A DNA stretch of 64,000 bases from Marasmius tenuissimus. Taxonomy: Eukaryota; Basidiomycota; Agaricomycetes; Agaricales; Marasmiaceae. Both the position numbers and the translations under genes were made by a program. The first letter of the stretch is position 1. The number at the start of each line of letters is the position of its first letter. The stretch is taken from assembly GCA_029532415.1 (NCBI GenBank), contig JAQOTA010000002.1, positions 310,001 through 374,000 of the forward strand, in the 5' to 3' direction. Of the stretch, positions 35,801 through 43,529 are shown piece after piece. The notes beneath the pieces are model-generated. The model saw only the letters and a list, made by a program, of their open reading frames with translations, had not been told where the DNA came from and did no database searches.

Positions 35801-36227
35801 CCTTCCTTGACGCAGCAGCGTTGGTCTCGGACAGAATTTCTTCAGCAGTGACGGTAGGGGTGCTGTCAGAGCGGTCGCCAGTGCCAAAGAGACTATCAGG
35901 ACTGGCAGTACGAGGATGATGTTCCTCAGTTGTGGTAGTCGTAGTACCAACAGGTTCAGAGGTCGAAGTCGAGCTAGTAGGTTCCTGAGGAGGACGTACG
36001 GCAGCCCGAGGCGTTCTAGATGTCGACGTAGTAGCAGTAGGTTGACGAGACTGAGCGGATGGTTCAGTCGTGCGAGGAGCAGAGGAGCCAAATGCAGGTT
36101 TAGCTCGGTCATTCATCGCCGTGGATTTTGAAGTAACAGTCTTTCGAACGGTGGTCGTAGACATTGGAGAGATTTGAGCGTCGGGATACGGTAGCTGGCG
36201 ATATGCAGCGCTGATCCCAGATTGCAC
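32862..36227 (-). CDS. Gypsy Gag and aspartic protease
   Basis: 1121 codons ending at TGA. The first third is low-complexity, Ser/Thr/Pro-rich. A capsid-like helical region follows (around FDEFIRDIVRWLNV and HGQTTFMQVVSGLYRRF). No CCHC zinc knuckle is visible; instead there is a long basic RS/R-rich stretch (RRRSRSRSKDRKRK and onward) that could bind RNA. After an acidic serine-rich linker comes the retropepsin-like protease with the active site FTLFDSGSTADAVS and a GTVFMRRHG flap-side segment. The protease is thus on the Gag side of the stop. A second ATG 21 codons in is an equally possible start. Confidence 0.9.
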   Translation of the reverse strand: MQSGISAAYRQLPYPDAQISPMSTTTVRKTVTSKSTAMNDRAKPAFGSSAPRTTEPSAQSRQPTATTSTSRTPRAAVRPPQEPTSSTSTSEPVGTTTTTTEEHHPRTASPDSLFGTGDRSDSTPTVTAEEILSETNAAASRKGKAPMPNRPLVITGNSNAPGDPEDSPDSSSDDDVASLRSIKTVTSNFARNQSLVRAYHQTLRRCYVLQTLREADLLSYSTTPIDNQHVYVDENGMIYHQRNPQITQPERPIEDHEVAPLRMIYPEPFSEQDSIRRTFRTGSSPRNERSDSRSDTEPPYAKKIRAACDRHISSTRHGRGGVRRNPVPRSTEPRETPIHRGESEPPSSETDQSHHCTGGNGGPPDGGDGPPSDDPNNGEPSDAEPHNSKDEHNRIIKRERLSSNPSVRGQRPGVFGRTRYSSADPTFNEEEIFLYDPTPKSQEEVLRAAFRMFEKLIERQLYIPGSSAPNNAQKTVIQNIPKPGYYYGDQDFLVFDEFIRDIVRWLNVANLCGSDVRWSNSKGCYVLTSVDMFRKNTLVSFLRGDARHWYVDAIESGLDDPDSDDPLHGQTTFMQVVSGLYRRFIHESSLTLVTERYDDVVYTAGKGIKGVFAELTRYAKSMPSPPDVYSFKKRLMLLVPEEMASDMRKIHRITPENSSVNDIMQAALLCERSHKAALYYNKARDQMKRTKRRRSRSRSKDRKRKDNRKNNRQSSRSPSPRRLQVVDNRRYSVRANSPPRDKRQDSRNQGRFSQRDGRAQDRQNFNRKFQPFYKKKWDGQGDKANQQKGNNRLFRMVDSNGKGTTRLFRIAEASENESEHEPPETTPQEATPSDHSSESDSGNDTEGTGLIGSQYSSDDADEEYMERVGFMMDTSESEAEYSSEYRNESSTDDESTEVLNLDFGEYLRSITVDTDGNAQSTLRPTLVAADSVGTRPQRTLTDNKCLTAFIDINGVRAFTLFDSGSTADAVSPDFTRIAKLAVYHLENPVTFQLGTKGSRSRISHGCDTKYSFASSHETVSEVGYFDVANIDRYDAVVGTVFMRRHGLSLNFSDNSIRLNGKSIPTLDEGEETTELARRHAKIILRERYIEKSDKSRARTQQPHTGLSEKALGKRKATSPSP

Positions 36228-36304
36228 TGTCTTTCGAGTGGTGAGCGGCGTGGTGGCGAATAGAGTAGAGCTTCGGAGTAGCCAAAGCTGAGGTTAAAAA
36301 AATG

Positions 36305-36509
36305 TGAAAGGGTTCCTTCACTCGGTCCTTCGGACCTCAATAACCAGACAGTCGTTTAATTGGCTACAGAGAGCGCTACGAGAGGGTTACACGAGGTGGT
36401 GAAGGTAAGAGTAAAAGAAGTTAATATTAGGTAAGTCGTAGCGAGTCCTTTTATACGTAGAGAAGTCCGTGTATTTGAAATATACCGGATATGGGACGTG
36501 GCCCTTACA
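36305..36509 (-). repeat. 5' LTR of the gypsy element
   Basis: Identical to 24365-24569. In sense orientation it carries TATAAAAGG as the likely promoter of the element RNA. Confidence 0.93.
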
Positions 36510-36702
36510 CATTGGACACCGGGATAGGGAGGCAGAGGTACGAGGGAGCTACATTTCGTTCAGTCAGGTATCAGAGTGCAGTGATCTCATCCTGAGCGAT
36601 GATGGACAGAGATTAGAGAATAAGTTGTGGACAGAGATTTTGGATCTATGTGGGAGAGTTGATGGAACGGCTAAGGAGATTATTCAAACCTACCTTTCCT
36701 GA

Positions 36703-37315
36703 CTGACCTGTGAGACAATGGACTGCCAAGTAGATGCCTATTATTACGCTGTTGTATACTGAAGCATCCGACAGGAACGAAGCGACGTTCCACTACCCTT
36801 TCACCTGTACTTAGTATCCGAAACGAGTTCGGCCCATGTTTACATTGGATGATCGAGTCATTGTTACTCACCTTACCGTGCCCCATAGTTCTCGAGGTTC
36901 TCTACGAGTGCCAGTGACACACAGTTGTTTCTGCTGTTCAACGCTACCTACTTGATAGGTAGGGTAGTTAAAAATCGGCCCTTCTCGTCTTGCTCGCAAT
37001 ATAATCCGCAATAATCAATGAAACTGGTGCCGCATTGCGTTATATCAACCCAACTTGCCAAACTATATCTGCTACTCCTCGCTGAGTCTCCCTCTCATTC
37101 GTGGTGGCAACAAAATTGGGCTCATAGGCGGCCAATTGAGATACAGATGATGCGCTTTATATGGCTGCGTAGTGCGTTTGAATGGTGTATTATGAGGAAG
37201 AAGTCTTTGATCTGCGAGGAGTGAACATAAGTAGGCCGAACGTAAAAGTGAGCTAAAGCTGAAGTACATAGAACTGTCGGCATAGTTTGCTGTGGGCGTC
37301 TATCATCCTGGCACG
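36703..37315. other. Intergenic, no gene supported
   Basis: About 600 nt between the converging ends of the SDR and MYND genes. No motif, repeat or RNA gene seen. Confidence 0.5.
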
Positions 37316-39080
37316 CTACTCTTCAATCAAGCAGATCGGGCGGATCCGACAACTCTTGTTGTCTTCCGCCTCGAACCCCACATCCAGCTCCACAGGACAT
37401 TCTCTGGTCACCTTGCGTAAAGGAAAGCTCGTAATAAAGCCCTCAAATATGGGCTTCATCCTATTATGAGGGAAGAAACCAATCGCCAGAACCCTTTTCT
37501 CGTTCACACTTGACCGCCACATCTCGATTATGGACAGAATTTCCCCAGAGAAACGTGGCGAGACGGCTTTATATAAAGATTGCGGATCATACGCCACCAC
37601 GAGAGCTTCTATAGCTGGTAGTTCCGGTCTTTCAAAATCGCAGAAGAGGATTGGATTTTTGGTTTTGTTTAGTATTTGTTGGATATCTTGATCTTGGGAA
37701 GAGTCGGACTGTGCATGTAGAGAGGCAAACAAAGAGTCGATCGATTCCATGACATTTGCCTCGTTTTGGATCACGAACAATTGGAGAATCTGGTACATCA
37801 GTTGAGAGTCGTGGCTGGTGATCGCTGAGGCGCCAACTGGGTCAGGCGGTAAAAACGTTAAACTCCCAGTTTTGGGTTTCACTGTGAACGAAACGTACTC
37901 TGAAGATTACGTTGTAGGTCTCGACAACGTTCTCTGTGCCCCGTTTTGAGGACGGGGCACGGCGTTTCCCAATCTCCCTTTTGGCACTCGTATGAACAAT
38001 ATATCGCTGCCTTGCATGTAGAACAACGACGATATCGAACGGGTCTTTCGCGTTCGACTTCTGGGTCGCATGGCTGATTGTTCTTCAATATGCACTGACG
38101 AGAGAGAGGGAGAGAGGAGGTCAATCAACAAGTTGTTACCGATAAGATTTGACCTACGTTCGCGTTACCGCACATGAGACTTGGCTGGTTGTCTATGAGG
38201 ACCTGTCGTAGGCCTCTAATCCCTTCCGCCTTCTCCGTGGCCATCATCCAGCGGTCGTACAAATATCGCGATCTTGACTCCAAAAATTCCTCGTGATCTT
38301 CGCACCGAACCGCTATCCTCTTTTTGTCTCGGACGAATGTCCGATTGACTGAAAAGTAGATAAGGAACGTGGAGATTTGATCAAGGATTCCGCCCAGCCA
38401 GTGCACAAGTGATGCCCTCGGCTCTAGGCTTACCGATCGCTCGTGACTGAGGTCGTAGAGGCATGGATATGCTCTAAAAATGGCTCTCACCAGACCGGAT
38501 TTGATCACCTCTATGGCCAAAGGGTATTCGTCGATCATTGATTTAAGGAGTGAGGCCAAGAGGGTGGCTATAGTATAAGAATACGTGCACTCCATGCTGT
38601 CTACTGTGGCTTCTGCGAGGGACGTTCGTCTCGAAATGAGACGAGCTATGAAGAAAGAGAATGCGTGGACCATGGGTCTTTGGGTTGTCGGCGAATCGAA
38701 AGGGTCGGCTGATGATCGCTTCCATACGTTGGGAACGAATTTGACAAACTCCTCCACCAAGATCAGCTCCTTAAGTGGGATTCGGTCGATTTTTAGAGCT
38801 AGTGCGCGTAGATGACGAGCGACGACGGGGCCTGTGATCTCGTCGCCGATGTATGGGCCTTCCTTGTACATGGGCGCCAGTTCCATTTGTTGCGCAAGAT
38901 TGTTGGGGGCAAAGTCTGAAACGATTACCGACCAGTAACCCCATGAAGGATGGTGTGTATCTAGAACCTTGAACCATACTTGCATAAAAAGAGGGTGGAG
39001 ATAAGGCGTGGATTTTTTGAGGACGGGAATATGATCTTTGTTGTCTAGACCTTCCAATGTAAGCATGGACGGGATGAATA

Positions 39081-39114
39081 GTTACGGTCAGAGTTGAGTT
39101 GACCGCGCGGTCAA
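39081..39114 (+). repeat. Left terminal inverted repeat
   Basis: 34 nt identical in reverse complement to 43112-43145. It continues into a subterminal block whose far side (39174-39188) is complementary to the start of the TIR (39086-39097), so the left end alone can fold into a stem of about 100 nt. Confidence 0.9.
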
Positions 39115-39338
39115 CTTGCGATCAAGATGAGATCAAATTTCTGGTCAAATCCATTTGATCTCGGCTTGATCGCGTTCAACTCTGACCACCCCGGGGAATT
39201 CACTCACTGTACATCTGTTCCTCGCCACTGGAATTACCGTAGATACGAGTCATCTGTACATAGTAAGTAGGCCAAATATGGAAGAATCACGTGCTGTCAA
39301 GTTCTGCACGTCGCGTCGCAGACAGGAAGGGCTCAATT

Positions 39339-41148
39339 ATGCCCAAACCAACCCGAAAACAACGCAGCTCAAGGCTCTTAAACGACTTCATCCGCTTTGA
39401 GCGTAAAAGACACCAACGTATACGAAGAAGACAACGCCTACTAAAGGCCAACCTCAAGACCAAGCAGCAGAGTTATGTCGAGGCAGAACCAACGGAATAC
39501 GACATGGAGAAGATTGAGATGGAGGTGGAGATGGAAATGCAGATGAAGGAAATGGAAATGAAGCTTGAGATGGATAGGTTTGGACTTGGACTGGACTCTG
39601 ATGATGAAGACACATCAAGCTTGTCTGATAGTAGCAGCGGAAGTTCAGATACAACATCCAATATGGATCCCTCATCTGACTCAAGTTCCTCCTCCAATTC
39701 ATCCAGTTCATCCTACCTTTCGTCAACTTCAGAATCCTCGGATGACAGTGACACCGAAACTCCCTTGAGCCCGCCGTCAGATCCAGTACAACACCAATTT
39801 GGTAGAAGATATCACTGCCGCTATCGGAAGTGGGTACAAGACTCCATACAAAAGATGTACAGCAGCCGGTACGAATCTCCCCGAGTCCGGCTTCAGAAAC
39901 CTCCACCAGACCTTCCACATATTCTCAGAGTCGACAAACACCTCTACCCAGATAGATTCCGAGAGGCATTGCGCCTATTACCCACCACCTTCGACAGTCT
40001 TGTGGCCATTCTCGAAACCGACCCTGTTTTTTGCAACAACTCGAATAACGCCCAATTAGATGTCGAAACACAAGTCGCAGTCATGCTCTATCGCTTTGGT
40101 CATTTTGGGAATGCTGCGAGTTTGAAGGAGGTTGCAGACTGGGCTGGGCTTGGAAAGGGTACTGTGCAGTTGTGTACGAGGAGGGTCATAACAGCCATTC
40201 TGCGGTCGTCATTTCTGAATGAATATGTCCGTATGCCAACACCTGCGGAGAAAGAAGAGGCAAAGGCATGGGTTGAAGAGCATTCATGCGAGGCATGGCG
40301 CGACGGATGGTGCCTTGTTGATGGTACCCTTATACCTCTCGCAGAGCGCCCGCATTGGTATGGGGAAAGCTATTTTGATCGCAAGTGCAACTACTCGTTG
40401 AACATACAGGTCAGCTCGTGCTTTTTTTGCCTACTCTCGTACTAATATAATTACTAGGTTGTATCCCTACCAAACCTACGGATCATCGACTTCACATATG
40501 GTTTCACTGGAAGCACCCACGACTCCACAGCATGGGAATACACCCGTCTCCAGAAAGAGCACGACTCTATCATGGAGAACGGTGAATGGGTATGGGCAGA
40601 TTCGGCCTATCCAGTATGTTTTCGTGTGTTTTTTACTGCATATCTTTATCTCATCATCTCATCGTTGTTTTCCATGGATACTACAGATTGAAGACTGGGT
40701 TGTTGCCCCGTACAAGGCACCACTCAAGAATATTCCTGAGAATGCGCAGTTCAACAACTTTGTCTCACGTGTTCGTGTTCGTTCTGAACACTGTATTGGA
40801 TTTCTGAAGGGCCGCTTTTCATCTTTGAAAGGACTCCGGGTACATATCGACAGCGCTCGGTCACACAAGTTCGCAGGCTACTGGGTTGCTGCCTGTATTG
40901 CCGTACACAACTTTGCTATGGAAGATGAACGTGCACAGAGCAGTGATGTAGAGAATGACCCATTCATTGAGGAGGGGTTGGAGGACGAGGAGGGACGTCC
41001 ACAGCGTGAACATCGTCAGAATCATGCATCTGCAGGCTCCGGAAAGTTGAAGAGAGAGAGCTTGAAGGAGCAGCTACAGGAGTTTCTTGAGGAAAGGGCT
41101 CATCGACACTGTAGGGCAGAGGGTTTTGAGTTTGATGAGTCGGGCTAG
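39339..41148 (+). CDS. Harbinger DDE transposase
   Basis: Exons 39339-40409, 40458-40613 and 40687-41148 (introns 48 and 73 nt), 562 aa. The N-terminal half is basic (RKQRSSRLLNDF), then a glutamate/methionine helix and a long serine/aspartate run. A helix-turn-helix-like segment (SLKEVADWAGLGKGTVQLCTR) precedes the catalytic core of the DDE_4 type: first aspartate in LVDGTLIPLAERP (about 328), GFTGSTHDSTAWEY, second aspartate in WADSAYP (about 405), and glutamate in RSEHCIGFLKGRF (about 443). The acidic and basic tail may contact the partner protein. It should cut and join DNA at the TIRs in the nucleus. All key residues present. Confidence 0.9.
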
Positions 41149-41221
41149 ATTTCAATCTGTATTCTATCTGTTTCAGGTGTAGTACCATAATACACACGTA
41201 TAAGACATAAGTTATTACTAT

Positions 41222-42853
41222 CTAGTTTGTGCCTACTCCCCAGTGAGAGCCGTAATCAAACTCTGCACGGTTTGGGCAGTCGTTGTCATCATCGAGACGC
41301 AAGGAAGATGAAGATGACACTTCGGGAGGTTCTCCCACACCAGGCATCAGGGCCGACGACATCTGAGAATGGGCCGGAGTAGTTTGAATAGAGAAGCCCA
41401 TTGACGTTTCCGTAACTCGTCCGGGTCCCCCTGCAAGCTTCATCTTCTTATACTCCAACTCCTGCCTCCTCAATTCCATCTTCATCTCAAACCGTTTCAT
41501 CTTCCCCTCGTGCTTCATCTTCGACACACTCTCGAATACCCTGTACTTCTGGTTCTCCCCATCCATCTTCTTGCTTTCAACTTGGAGTTCTGCCTGTCGG
41601 GTAGCCTCCTCAGCCTTCGCTATTTCCGAGAACTCGTCCATCCTTGATTTCTTCCCAGAGTTGACTTTCACTGGTGCGGCTGGTTTGGAGTCTCCTTTAC
41701 GTGGTGCAGTCTTTTTGGCAGTACTGGGGGTGATGACTTCATCAGCCTTCCTCTTTTTGCTTTTCTGACCGTCGCCCGTGGACTTGGATATGGAAACCTC
41801 TGCATCAACTTTCTCAGACTCGTCGCCGTACTCAACATCCCAGGACTTCTTTACCCCCCCGCTACCATCGCCGGGCCCATCTTCTTCCATCTCATCGTTC
41901 ACGCTCTCCTTGACGTCTTCAGCCATATCCGCATCATAGTCGGAGGTAGCAGGTAATGACGAGTCCACATCGTCCAGTGCTGACTCTCCATCCAGGTTGA
42001 TGGGGGTAGAACTGTTGCCAACTCCGGTAAGGACAAGGTTTGGGCGCTCTCCAATGATATCACGGAACCTGAAGAACCAGGGGTACTTCTCGCCATACAT
42101 TTCTATTCTGCACGTCAGACTTATTTGGTTGAATTGAAACAGGTACGCACGCCAGGCATTGGTGATTGAGCTATCAATATTCATGTCGATATCATCCGCA
42201 GACGTCAGGCCCATACCAGTCTGTCCCATGGCATTACGGATTTCGTTGGTCTTGATCTCCATTCTAAGCCAGCGTGATTAGTGAATTAAAGCCACTGACA
42301 TAGGAAGGCTCACCTTCGTAGCTGTGCTTTTACACCTCCACTCCACGAGTCCCGTATTTTCTTGCCACTGGGGGTTGATGGATTTGCGTCGAGAGCAGCC
42401 TTGAAGGCGTCCTTGTATACAGGATGTTCGGAAAAAACCTCCTCGCATATCTGCCAGTGGGCAACTGTTTTCTTGTTTCCTCCTCCATCTGCAGTAGAGA
42501 GGTTAGCACCCGGTGGTGGATACAACTTCTGTTTGATTTCTTTGTGGTCCTCGATAGCGGTTACAATTGCTTCCTGAAGACTGACATCCCAACTAGAAGG
42601 AGGTGAGTCTTTCCAGTGAAGTTAACATGAGTTATGCTCACTTTATACGTGTATTCTTAGCCTTTTTGCCGTCGGTTTTCTTGTTTTTTCCTTCCACTTC
42701 CCCCTCGCTTACATCTACCTCATCGTCGGATAGCCCCTCGGGCTCTACAGTCTTGCCTCGTTTGGTTGTGGATTTCCGTTTTGGTTTCGAGTCCTTGCCA
42801 TCGGATGCTGCCGTTTTTTGTTTTTTCTTTGCGGTGCTCTTTGTTCCAGTCAT
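41222..42853 (-). CDS. Harbinger second protein, DNA-binding-like
   Basis: Exons 42853-42642, 42592-42314 and 42263-41222 (introns 49 and 50 nt); 510 aa. It begins with a lysine-rich tract, has a SANT/trihelix-like N-terminal half (KYPWFFRFRDIIGERPN) and a long charged C-terminal coiled coil (about KMKHEGKMKRFEMKMELRRQ). In plant and fish Harbinger systems a Myb-like partner encoded by the element binds the TIRs and brings the transposase into the nucleus; the position and nature of this gene fit that role. The identity is inferred from context and composition, not from a search. Convergent with the transposase, the stops 74 nt apart. Confidence 0.75.
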
Positions 42854-43020
42854 GAGGAAGATATACTTGCAGAGGACAGACGGTGTGAGGCTCGGAGGCA
42901 CGAGAGATTGATTAGGAAAAGTTATGTTATTCATGAAAATAGAGGAAATTAATTAAATAATTAAATACTCAACGGCCTGAGCTCAGCTTGATCGCCTCTG
43001 TTTGATCGCGGTCAAGAGCG

Positions 43021-43046
43021 TTTGCTCGACTCCGGAGTCGAGCAAA
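43021..43046. repeat. Perfect 26-bp palindrome in the Harbinger right end
   Basis: TTTGCTCGACTCC followed by its exact reverse complement. It lies about 100 nt inside the right end among GATCAAG-type boxes and could form a hairpin or bind a dimeric protein. Confidence 0.8.
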
Positions 43047-43111
43047 AAAAGGCGCGATCAAAAGTCGATCAAGACTTGACCGACTTTTTGCTCGAAATTT
43101 TGATCGGCCAC

Positions 43112-43145
43112 TTGACCGCGCGGTCAACTCAACTCTGACCGTAAC
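43112..43145 (-). repeat. Right terminal inverted repeat
   Basis: Exact reverse complement of 39081-39114; flanked outside by TAATATTAA. Confidence 0.9.
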
Positions 43146-43529
43146 TAATATTAACGCGCGCTCCGTTGCATCAAGCGCTTCCGGTGTCGAAAGATCTTCG
43201 TTGGCAAGTACGATGTTCTGAAGGATGTATCTAATCCATGGGGCGATGTGCGATTTCCATTCCCTCTTAATGTGGAGGGTAGCTGTATCTCTTGCCGTCG
43301 TACCATGTATTCCATGCATATACGCAGACAGAGCTGCCATAGCCTCCAAGGCGGTTTCGAGGGAAGAAGGAAGGCTAGATAGGTTCACAGGCATGTCCGG
43401 TGGACGCCCTAGGTTTCGAAGCTGGTCCACTGCGGTTCTTGCGACTTCGAGACGACGGACTGCCCTCCGGAGGAAGGGCCAGTCCATCAATGGTGATTTT
43501 TGGAATGCGGAACGTTCCAATAGATACAT

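Larger units (their letters stand above)
24365..36509 (-). mobile_element. Ty3/gypsy LTR retrotransposon, recent, with extra ORF
   Basis: 12145 bp including a nested element; about 9.6 kb without it. Identical 205-bp LTRs (24365-24569 and 36305-36509) begin TG and end CA, and a 5-bp duplication CATTG flanks the whole (24360-24364 and 36510-36514). All genes lie on the minus strand. A polypurine tract GTGGGGGAATA abuts the 3' LTR at 24570-24580. Order in the sense direction: Gag-protease, leaky-looking TGA, RT-RNase H-integrase with a chromodomain-like tail, then a separate 702-aa ORF. RT before integrase and the chromodomain-like tail place it with chromovirus-type Ty3/gypsy. I could not identify a tRNA-primed binding site; the 5' LTR is followed by a run of seven T. 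Identical LTRs mean recent insertion. Confidence 0.93.
23292..36702 (+). pseudogene. Short-chain dehydrogenase split by a retrotransposon
   Basis: Exons 23292-23502, 23566-23746, 23810-24017, 24076-24098 and 24167-24364, then coding resumes at 36515 and ends at TGA 36700-36702. Between lies a gypsy element flanked by CATTG. The N-terminus has the Rossmann motif TGANTGLG (33-40) and later the NAA variant of the NAG motif, VSSNVHYYS with the catalytic serine, and YPETK as the YxxxK dyad, so it resembles retinol-dehydrogenase-type NAD(P)H-dependent SDRs. The second intron is GC-AG (gcaagt at 23747). The frame also slips by one base near 23943, between VHYYS and VTEALKAP, with no workable intron; this is either an older mutation or a sequence error. 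As it stands the protein cannot be made complete. It follows a P450 in the same direction. Confidence 0.88.
39081..43145 (+). mobile_element. PIF/Harbinger-like DNA transposon
   Basis: 4065 bp with 34-bp perfect terminal inverted repeats (39081-39114 and 43112-43145) starting GTTACGGTCAGAG. Each TIR includes the palindrome TTGACCGCGCGGTCAA. Flanks share TA; whether the duplication is TA or a decayed TTA (usual for Harbinger) cannot be settled, because the TIR ends themselves contain TTA/TAA. Inside are two convergent genes, a DDE transposase on plus and a second protein on minus, the two-gene plan of Harbinger. Subterminal regions are packed with GATCAAG/CTTGATC boxes and hairpins, probable transposase-binding sites. 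Both genes look intact, so the element may be active. Confidence 0.9.
37316..43529 (-). pseudogene. MYND zinc-finger protein split by a Harbinger transposon
   Basis: Minus-strand pieces: 43529-43146, then after the transposon 39080-38158, a 63-nt intron (38157-38095), 38094 to about 37900, and 37882-37316. The MYND finger (about C-x4-C ... CSTCKAAIYCSYECQKGDW ... HRERC) is split by the intron just after its first cysteines (CGNAN|C). MYND fingers bind proline-rich peptides; the long flanks are helical and resemble large families of fungal MYND proteins of unknown role. Joining the parts across the transposon with one TA keeps the frame (ALIL then FIPSMLTLEG). Between the finger and the last piece the frame shifts; a 17-nt GT...AG stretch would repair it but is shorter than any normal intron, so a frameshift is likelier. 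The upstream start is uncertain. Confidence 0.82.

Noticed and set aside
36280..36304. Self-priming or tRNA primer site for the outer gypsy element
   Set aside because: The 5' LTR is followed by a T run. No complement to the likely RNA start and no convincing tRNA 3' end could be matched at the usual distance.
24363..36509. LTR of 207 bp starting TGTGAAAG with a 3-bp duplication
   Set aside because: Shifting the boundary by two bases to TGAAAGG gives a perfect 5-bp CATTG duplication, the expected length; the extra TG before the second LTR is chance.
39454..39918. 154-codon minus frame opposite the transposase N-terminus
   Set aside because: Shadow of the Ser/Asp/Glu/Met-rich coding repeat on the other strand.
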